In this document: piece after piece, positions 7,529-15,295 of the stretch | Layout: every line of letters starts with the position of its first letter | Numbering within the stretch: the stretch's first letter is position 1 | Origin: Phoronis ovalis | Lineage: Eukaryota > Phoronida > Phoronidae | Direction: 5' to 3' | Length of the DNA stretch: 15,295 bases | Assembly (NCBI GenBank): GCA_028565635.1 | Contig: JAOXYB010021781.1 | Location: 1,799 to 17,093, forward strand | Translations under genes and position numbers: made by a program | The notes under the pieces: model-generated | The model's input: the letters and a program-made list of their open reading frames with translations, nothing else | What the model was told of the DNA's origin: nothing | The model's database searches: none

Positions 7529-8458
7529 TAAAGGATGATAGCATTTCATAGAAATTATGACGCCAAATGATTGGGTCTTATACAGTTCGATTATTTAGTC
7601 TTACCGGTACTCGTCGTTACCTTGCCAATTTGCATTCATGATGACATAAATGCACACAATAGGCGTTCCTCGAATTGAATTTTTAGGTGATAAATTGCGA
7701 ATAAGCAAAGTCATATCATAACAGTTATAACATTGGATTTTTAACAAAGTTGCTTCCCACTCTGGTTCTTTACTAACTGCCATTTATTTTAAATTTTAAA
7801 TTTTGCTCGTGCAAGTTGACACAATATTTTAATAATACGAAAGTTAACAATGCACTCTGGTCTTCAAGCTGTGTATATACAGGCAGTACTATCAAGTATT
7901 ATAAACTGTAAGCTTGAACGTTTTTTAAGAGCTGCTCCTAAATATGTTAAAATATTATTATTATTTTTTTTAATGCAATGTTCTTACCATTTTGGTTATT
8001 TTTGCTCTTTATATACCATGTATTTGCTCAATTTTTAGGAAACTATAAATATGAAATTGTATAAAATAATCTGTTTGTGGATCATAGGCCTTAGACATTG
8101 GCAACATATTATTTATTGCGTTTGCATTTAAAAAATGCTCGTTGTATGTTGCATAAAGTATCGTCATGTCACCCGTATTGCATATTTTTACCTAGAAGTA
8201 TCTTATCCGGCACCCTTGCCTCTACGTGTTTAAATTTGATTATTTTTAAGTAACACAACAAGTCAGGCATGTTGCGCTGTTCAGTCATTTCAGAGTATGT
8301 CGCTAGGTGTCGATAAAGCACAGGATCTCCTTTATTGATATTTCAAGGTGTTATTTTGAAAGATCTGTTGTAATTATTTTATGTTAGAAGTATATTCTGT
8401 ACGCCTTATTGTATACAATATTTGAATATAAAAGGTAACTTACAATACTGTAAATAAA
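7529..8458 (+). other. Probable 3' untranslated region
   Basis: It is AT-rich and lacks supportable coding sequence; the frames at 7601-7783 (-) and 7850-8038 (+) are judged chance. The extent assumes use of the poly(A) signal at 8453-8458. A much shorter 3' end is possible because AATAAA also overlaps the stop codon (7527-7532). Confidence 0.35.
8453..8458 (+). promoter_or_regulatory. Candidate poly(A) signal AATAAA
   Basis: AATAAA about 925 bases after the stop codon, followed within 30-60 bases by T/G-rich sequence (TGCATTTTGTCAG, TATTGTTTGG) of the kind found downstream of cleavage sites. Other AATAAA strings occur at 7527-7532 and 9041-9046. The choice of this one is inference. Confidence 0.4.
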
Positions 8459-8541
8459 TTAAAATATTAAATCCACAAAAAATGCATTTTGTCAGCCTTG
8501 ATACTATTTATTGTTTGGCCAGTGATTACTGTTAGTTTGGC

Positions 8542-8575
8542 CCATGCCCCGGCGTCCATGCCCCGGCATCCATGC
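8542..8575. repeat. 14-bp GC-rich tandem repeat, 2.4 copies
   Basis: CCATGCCCCGGCGT (8542-8555), CCATGCCCCGGCAT (8556-8569) and a partial CCATGC (8570-8575). One base separates the two full copies. It is a GC-rich island in AT-rich DNA just beyond the likely 3' end of the gene. Confidence 0.9.
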
Positions 8576-8924
8576 ACACAATAAGCGTAACTTGTCTTTT
8601 CTGTATGATTCTTGCCCAGTATTTCTTGATGGCATAAAAAGCAATAAGAAAATTTTGATTGAACAAACAGATAGTTAAAATTTTCCGTAAGATGATTTTA
8701 ATCATATTCGCCTTTATATGTGGCTAGCAGCTAACGTGAATCACACAAGTAATTTTTAAAATATTTCCAGTTTGACGAAAACTTCCCAACTCGTTGTTTG
8801 TAGGAATGTCGAATGTCAATCCTGCCGTGTTATTAAGGGGAACACCAGGTCGGTGCGTGATGAGCATGCCGTGTATGTGTACAGTTAAAAGAATCTAAAT
8901 CGTAGAATGCAATATTCCAAGACC

Positions 8925-8952
8925 ATATGGTAATCGACTCCCCTTACCATAT
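8925..8952. repeat. 9-bp perfect inverted repeat, 10-base loop
   Basis: ATATGGTAA at 8925-8933 pairs exactly with TTACCATAT at 8944-8952 across the loop TCGACTCCCC. It is a simple hairpin with no T run after it and no gene beside it. Role unknown. Confidence 0.75.
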
Positions 8953-9506
8953 ATGAGCATTGGAATGACGTCGGTTACGTATGGTGCCAAAACTTTCTCA
9001 CGGAGATTCAATGTTTTCGCATTCATTATGCTTGTTTCACAATAAAATATGCCCAAATAGAATCCCTAAACCTGGATTTTAGTTCTACATTTATTGTATA
9101 CATATGTACGTGTTAATTTTGGCAGTAGTTAGAATGAGAACGACTATAGAATAACTAAGAGATAATATGTATTTATCCCGGTATTTATTTGAATTTTTTT
9201 CTTATACTCAAGAATTCAGAAAATTATGGAAGACTTTTTTAATCGCCAAAGTCACAATTTTTACAATGTTTAAAAATATCGTTAGAGCGATTTAAAATCT
9301 TTAAAGTGTATATCCATGTATATTTAGACGTTTTGTATCAAGACCGTTTAGTAGTGGAAAAACTATTCGCATACGTATACCGTGTATGAGAAAGGCTGAC
9401 CTATATTTGTTGCAAGTTAAGTTGAAATCTGAGATGTAGTTTGGTTACATCATGAAGGATTTTCATACCGCTTAGATTAAAGGATTTCATTTGCACATCT
9501 TATGCT

Positions 9507-9542
9507 GGTAATATACATGTATATCATACATGTAGTGTTACC
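9507..9542. repeat. Hairpin with two TACATGTA palindromes
   Basis: GGTAA (9507-9511) and TTACC (9538-9542) bracket two self-complementary TACATGTA copies at 9514-9521 and 9527-9534. The two copies can pair with themselves or each other. No function is known. Confidence 0.6.
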
Positions 9543-11748
9543 GATGGAGTTTAAACATTTCTAAGAATTTAATAATGATAAATGGGATATATGGTGGCAA
9601 ATTCGAGCAATAAAAGTGAGTATTTTGTCATAGTTGATTGTAGTTGTATTTTAACGGCAGCACAGTAGCATGTTTGTTGCCAATGGCCAATGATGTTGAT
9701 GGCTCGTTGGTGGGGTTGGTGCTCATCATGCATGAGGTATGAAGGAAAAATTACACACTGGCATTTGTACTGAAAATATATAGTACCTGACATGTATATG
9801 ACAGAAATATCGGCTTTGCGAGACAACTTGGATTACTGTAATAATTGTGCCAGGGTCTTGAAACAGAGTTGTGTGCTCGATTTCTGAAAAAGTTCGGGAT
9901 AGACTTTATAATTATATTAGCTATTAATAGACACAGGCTAAATACACAGAATAAAAACATGGTTAATGTGGATAAACAGGGGGTACACTGTAAACATAGT
10001 AATTATTTTTTTTTATGAGATGGTCGGTGTTTGTGTCAGTTATTAGAGGTTCGTGTGAGAGGGGTTGAATTCTGTGTAATGTGCAGTTACGAAGCGTACA
10101 CATATCAATAATATCATACATGTAAAAGGTAACGGGAATTTATTCGGCAACAAGCGACAGCATGCTCACGCTTAAACGAAGGGCAAAAATCCTGTTGAGT
10201 ATTGTTGTTTTCAAAACATGCACTTAGAAAAAGTAGATAATGTAGATCGAATTAACGAGATAACCGGTTCATGTTGTACTAATTAACACTAACAGCATGC
10301 CAAAAAAATACCCTCATCTAAATAAACAATTTTTTATGCGTCTATATGTGATAGCTTGATATAAAGTGTCCTGGTATAATCAACCTCAGTTTCTGCAAAA
10401 AAAAATCAAAATGTAATAGATAATGCATTTTTTTTTCAAATTGTATGACTTCGAGAAATAAAACTTGATAAAAAAATCAGCTATAACCTGGTCAGGATAC
10501 ATACCTTTTTATACACGAGTATGCAGGGCTGTTGGAATGTCCATATACCTGTATACTATGCAGTTGCAATTAAGTTTTCTAATTTGAAATGGTTGTTGAC
10601 ATCTGGAGTGCGATATTTTCAACCAAGTGCAAATGACCATGACAGGGATATTGAGAATACATAAAAAGATTACCTAATGGACATTTATCTTTGCGAAAGA
10701 TGTGGACATTTCGCAGTTTCAGTGGATGGAAACAAGCTATCTGGGCCTCCAACTGAATTTTCATCTTAATTATCAGAGCTGTATGAAAGATGCTGTCATA
10801 CTTATTTGCAGGATGGGATGCAACCAGAGGAAGCAAGCTAACAGAACTTATGCTAGCCGATTAAAATTATTTATTTAAGTCTTTTGCAGGGCATTAACGT
10901 GGTCAAGATTTAGCAAATAACTTTATCTAAAATCTGGAATCACATTTGGAATGCTTGCATTATATTATAGCTTTTGATCGCTGCTGGTGCCATATTTCAA
11001 GCGAAATGCCAAATGAGCACGAATAACATTATATATAGAAAGAATTTTCTAACAGAACATAGATATAGCTAATTTATATTGGAAAACGTTTGTACATAAC
11101 TGGAACCAGAATACCAAAATCGGTATCCAATGACAACCAACATATATTCAAATTCCAATGTACTAAGCAGTAAGGTAAAAATGAGTTAACGCAAGATATT
11201 TTGTATTCATATGAGATGCTAGGATTATTACTATGGAATGATATTGGTGCCACATTGGTGCTTTTCGGAGATTACAACAATGAAATCATGTGAACGAAAG
11301 GTAACTACATTTTAATGCTTTTCGTTTCTTTTTTTTTAATATAAAGAAGTATATTACACCTGCACGAGCTTTGAGTTGCAGAATTTCTGCGCTAAATATC
11401 TGTACTTTTACATTCAGAAACGGATAAAGCTCTCCACAGAAATATCGCCGCGCCGATCGATTTAGCGTTCTAATCATACCCGAATATTAGCCAGCTTCTT
11501 AACAATTGCGAACGCTTGTCGTTCTTGCTTGTTCTAATAAAAAAGTTTCTTGTGTAAAGGGATACATTAACTTAGAACATAAATATTCAGGAGGTGGAGT
11601 ACCTTTAGATGATATCCAGGTGTGTTCATTTGGAGTGATCACCGGAGAGTTATTTAGCGGTAGAAAGCACTTCAAAGTAATTATATCATGCAGGGATTGA
11701 AGCTCAGGATTTAAGTAACCCGCGGTAACTGACCACATTTTTTTAAAC

Positions 11749-11845
11749 GGACAGCAAAGTTTCCTTTTCCTTATTTGAGACCCACATCTGAATAAGGAAT
11801 TGGCTCTTTTTTCTTATTCAATAAGGAAAAAGAACTTTGTTTTCC
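11749..11845. repeat. Foldback with ~26-bp imperfect arms rich in CCTTATT/AATAAGG
   Basis: The arm at 11749-11775 matches the reverse complement of 11820-11845 over most of its length: both contain CAAAGTT and TTTTCCTTATT, with a few mismatches and one gap. The 44-base loop holds a further AATAAGGAAT and the perfect palindrome CTTATT-C-AATAAG overlaps the right arm (11813-11825). The repeated TTATT/AATAA units suggest a foldback or a small inverted duplication. No coding sequence is associated. Confidence 0.65.
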
Positions 11846-14683
11846 AAAAGGAATAATTTTCAGAACAAAAGGGACTGATCTATTGGAGTGTGATCGCATT
11901 AGTTTTCTGCCAAAATTTACTGCTGTGATTGCTATTTCTATTTTAATCGATCAAAATGTCGATAGCCTATGAATTGATGTAGGTATTAAAGTTTTCCAGA
12001 TGTTTCCCGGCTGTTTTTTTGTGTCTACTTGATTCTAGCATTGTCTGGGAATTTATTCCTTTTACACATGTTTCTTATAATAACAGTGTGTATTTAATTT
12101 GATAGCCTAATAGCTTGATTAATGATTATCAGAAAAAACACGGACTGCAAGAGATATTAAAAATTGTACAAAAGTATTGTACTGTACAGAAGATAGCAGA
12201 ACATCAATATTTTCACCGAGACAGCAACCCCTGACATCATCTTTTTTCTTCATTCGGATCCTAACTGCAACACAAAGGCCCAGCACCAAGGAAGAAAATG
12301 TCAGTACCTGCTCTGCTTACATTTCGGCCTGTTTATTGTGCTTCTCTCTCAATGATTTTGCTAGATATAACATGACACTGCAATAAAAATGTGGTTAACC
12401 ACTAGCACAGTTTTGTCCCCAGGAATTGATTTTGTAGTTTTTTGGCAGTCTACGCTTGATATATGTTATTATATTTGGCATACTGACACTATTTCCATGG
12501 TGATTAAATTTAGCCAAATCATAAATGTCTAGAATTAATGCAGAATATATCGTTTCTAAATTTATTTCCTTTAAAAACACTTAGTAATGTAGAGATAACA
12601 ACCTAAGGCGAAAACAAATATCAGCCAGATATTTATAATTTATGAAGTTGCTCAAATGTGATATTGTTTATTATATTAGGGAGTAATTGCTGATGGAGAT
12701 ATTGCTAAAACAATGAAATTAGATTTTATACTTTCACTATATACCTCATTTCATTGAAAGAAACAATCCAATTTTTGCTTTCTTTTAGTCAGAGAACAAT
12801 TTTCAGATTTATGGTTTGCATTAGTCTCTAACACAGACTATATACTGTATAAATGTACTAAATAAACTATAAACTAGAAAAACTCAAAAATTTCTTTTAA
12901 AATTAATAGTGCATATTATTATCAGATATATATTTATATAAGGATTTAAACTCAATTTTTAACAAAAATGAATTTAAAAATACAACAAGGGTCTAAACTT
13001 AGACTAGGTTTGCATGTGTAACTGCATGCTAAAGTTTTGGTACAGATCAACTGAGAAAATAAAATTCTATCATCATATACAGATCTAGAGCTATACATTT
13101 GCATGCAAACAACTTGGCAATCCCACGGTAGATTGCACAATGTGTTATACCAAGAATGTTTTTCATGACCCGAGTCCATTTACCTGGGAATATATCTGAT
13201 TATTACATTTAAAGATTTGAGATCAAATTTTGCTAAATGCACCCTCGTAAGTATATTGAACAGAAAATAGTGTGCTTACTACTGTCAGTAATAAATGATA
13301 TTTTAAAATATTTTCATAATTTCCTAGAGGTCACGTGGTGATGAAAAGTGGGTTTATTTTTTTACACAAACTATTGATAATTTCCTTCGATTTCAACTGA
13401 CTAAACGTACCTAATCTGTCTTTAGCATTAGTCAATGTAGACATCACAGCTGGTTAACATTTTACGGAAGCAATTAACAGTACTCTGTGACGTAACAGTC
13501 TGAGCGATAAATGTTCAACCTTGATATTGGCATCCCTGCATGTACTTTATTTTGATTTGCGTGTCGAAGATGTCTTGTGTATCGTATTAATTACAAGAGA
13601 TGGTCATGAAAGCTATTGATCGATCTATCGCGGAATATTATTTCTAAACATATATGGTTGTGGACGAAGTTCATTTGCATGAAACAAACAATTACATAAT
13701 ATTAACATAATTAAAAGCATTACTTTTAAAAGGAAAAATAGAACACATGTATTTTTAGTATATATGTATATATAGGCTGAAACCTTATATTTCTTTTTAT
13801 CCGGCCAATAAGTTTTTTTTTAATACACTTAATTTTGACAACAATAAAAAATAGCATGTATAATACCAATTTAAACATTCATAATTCTTACATACTAAAT
13901 AGTGGATTTATTCATGTATTTTTCTATTTTTTTCATTCCAGAAATAGATCACATTCTTTTCTGTTCCGTTTATAACTTTTTCCGCAAACAAAAGATGGCG
14001 CTATGAACAGGACCAGATCTTGAGGACAGAAAATAAATAAAATAATGAAATTTGAGAATACGTTTTGGTAAATTTGAAAGTATAGAAATATAACCTTATA
14101 ACATAATCTGAAAATAAAAAATGATTTTCTACTTCTTCGTTCTCATAGGATATAGATGAAATATACATAATGTATAACTTGAAATAATTTTCCATGTTGG
14201 CCTGAGATTTTAATGTAATCATATTTCATCATTCAATTAAGTAATTAAAACAAACAAAAAAATGTCATATACAAAAGCGGGCCGTATAAATATGAACTAA
14301 AATATATGTGTTTTGGTTTATACCCTCGGGCAAACTATTATATTTAGCACAATCAAAGTAGAAGTTATAAAAACCTGTTTACATCCGATGTGATTACAAT
14401 ATTAGTGTAGTTCGTTGTTTTGAAAAAAAAACAACATTTCTATGAGTATGTTTTTCGGGTTTACTGGTCTATTGCGGACTGCAAATCTTTTAAATTATTT
14501 ACAATACAATTATTTGCAAGTAGGTCTTTCTTATTTTCTCAGAATCAATGCTTTATTGGTATAATGCGTGTGCAAATCAAATTTCGAAAAATGTAATTTA
14601 GCTTTGCTATACTGATTACTTTGTGTCAATTGTTTTAATGATAGCAAAATATAAAAACCGATAAGATTTTTGGTCAAAATAGG
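11846..14683. other. Gene-free AT-rich stretch
   Basis: No supportable gene on either strand. The frames at 12177-12386, 12395-12580, 12952-13179 and 14001-14222 are short, AT-driven and without motifs. The 12-bp palindrome TTTGCATGCAAA is at 13098-13109, within a small group of POU-octamer-like TTTGCATG sites (13009-13016, 13097-13104, 13673-13680). E-box CACGTG near 13335 and CRE-like TGACGTAA near 13490 are isolated matches. Confidence 0.5.
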
Positions 14684-14758
14684 TATTTAGTGTGTATGCA
14701 TGTATTTAGTGTGTATGCATGTATTTAGTGTGTATGCATGTATTTAGTGTGTATGCAT
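14684..14758. repeat. 19-bp tandem repeat, almost four perfect copies
   Basis: The unit TATTTAGTGTGTATGCATG repeats at 14684-14702, 14703-14721 and 14722-14740, with 18 of 19 bases at 14741-14758. No substitution separates the copies, so the array is young or maintained by slippage. Copy number is probably variable between individuals. No gene overlaps it. Confidence 0.97.
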
Positions 14759-15295
14759 ATATTCCGAGTTCAGATTCTAATTTTTCAATATCGCTTTGAA
14801 TGGAGATACAGTTCAACCAGCAAAAATTGGTCGGATCTACGATGTAATAGATGCACGTAAATGCACCTAAAAGATGAATATATTATGAATTCATACTTTT
14901 TAAAAAGTTTTTCCCACGTTAAATGTTTAGCAATTAATCAAACACTGTCAATGTTGATAAAATAAATGTCAACTAAATATTTTGTAATAAAAATAGTGAA
15001 TTTCGAAGAGTCACAGTCTGTATGCTTAGGGACTACAGTGACGTGTGCTTGTTTACAGGAAATGTTGTTTATAGAAACCTTGTAACACAAAATTTGATTA
15101 TCGTCAACACACTGTCAATATTCTACGCGTATCAGCCATTGATTTGTTTATTCCCTTTGACCAATATATCCACCTGTTCATTGTTTTTGTATTGATAGTC
15201 TATAGACCAGCTTATTAGCTCTGTCAGGGTTATATGTGTATCCTTTTGGATTCTGTGTATATAAAGTATAGAATGATTTTTTTTGATACTGTTAT
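14759..15295. other. Intergenic to window end, nothing seen
   Basis: AT-rich sequence with no open frame, RNA gene or repeat that I can support. Confidence 0.55.

Larger units (their letters stand above)
8576..11748. other. Gene-free stretch with small hairpins
   Basis: I find no exon, tRNA or mobile-element coding sequence that I can support on either strand. Hairpins lie at 8925-8952 and 9507-9542. The direct repeat ATATCATACATGTA is near 9521 and 10111. Minus-strand frames at 9569-9826, 9751-9960 and 10579-10836 are 69-85 codons with no motif that I recognise. The stretch may be intergenic or an intron of a gene outside the window. Confidence 0.5.

Noticed and set aside
10579-10836. 85-codon minus-strand frame
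   Set aside because: I could see no domain, no flanking splice signals and no coding partner.
11506-11700. 64-codon plus-strand frame containing a Gly-Gly-Gly stretch
   Set aside because: A short segment near 11580-11621 has AG and GT edges, but the implied exon is about 44 bases with no neighbour exons and a competing minus-strand frame.
12177-12386. 69-codon frame
   Set aside because: No recognisable motif; the composition follows local T-rich and C-rich sequence.

Overview
The window looks like nuclear DNA from an animal, most likely a marine invertebrate and perhaps a mollusc. It is AT-rich, with one protein-coding gene split by GT-AG introns, one eukaryotic tRNA gene, long gene-free stretches and several small tandem and inverted repeats. 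The mollusc suggestion is weak: it rests on general composition and on motifs such as TACATGTA. No bacterial operon, ribosome binding site, phage, insertion sequence or CRISPR array is visible.

Layout. Bases 1-3300 are intergenic. They hold a 34-bp tandem array cut by the window edge (1-102), a 28-bp hairpin (964-991), a 246-bp element bounded by inverted repeats with degenerate tandem units inside (1062-1307), and a GC-only run (1455-1473). Bases 3328-7528 hold a seven-exon gene on the + strand. All six junctions join in frame and give a predicted protein of 373 residues. Its third intron contains a complete tRNA-Ser(UGA) gene on the same strand (5425-5507) with its own T8 terminator. A likely poly(A) signal lies at 8453-8458. 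From about 8500 to the end I find no supportable gene. That stretch has a 14-bp and a 19-bp tandem repeat, several hairpins and a foldback at 11749-11845.

The protein. It appears to be a TEX26-like protein (testis-expressed 26 family, a sperm/cilium-associated family). This is judged from the order of short conserved blocks that I recall from the vertebrate family, not from a database search. Four exons (2, 3, 4 and 6) each carry one copy of a [ST]-x-Y-x-x-[ED]-Y motif. That motif resembles the tyrosine-containing repeats of axonemal microtubule-associated proteins, so a role in the flagellar or ciliary axoneme is a reasonable inference. A forkhead-type site and a TATAAA box lie upstream of the start codon, but both are short motifs that can occur by chance.

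I did not find a clearly new multi-gene system. The observations most worth following are the TEX26-like repeat architecture, the tRNA gene nested in the intron, and the inverted-repeat-bounded element at 1062-1307.
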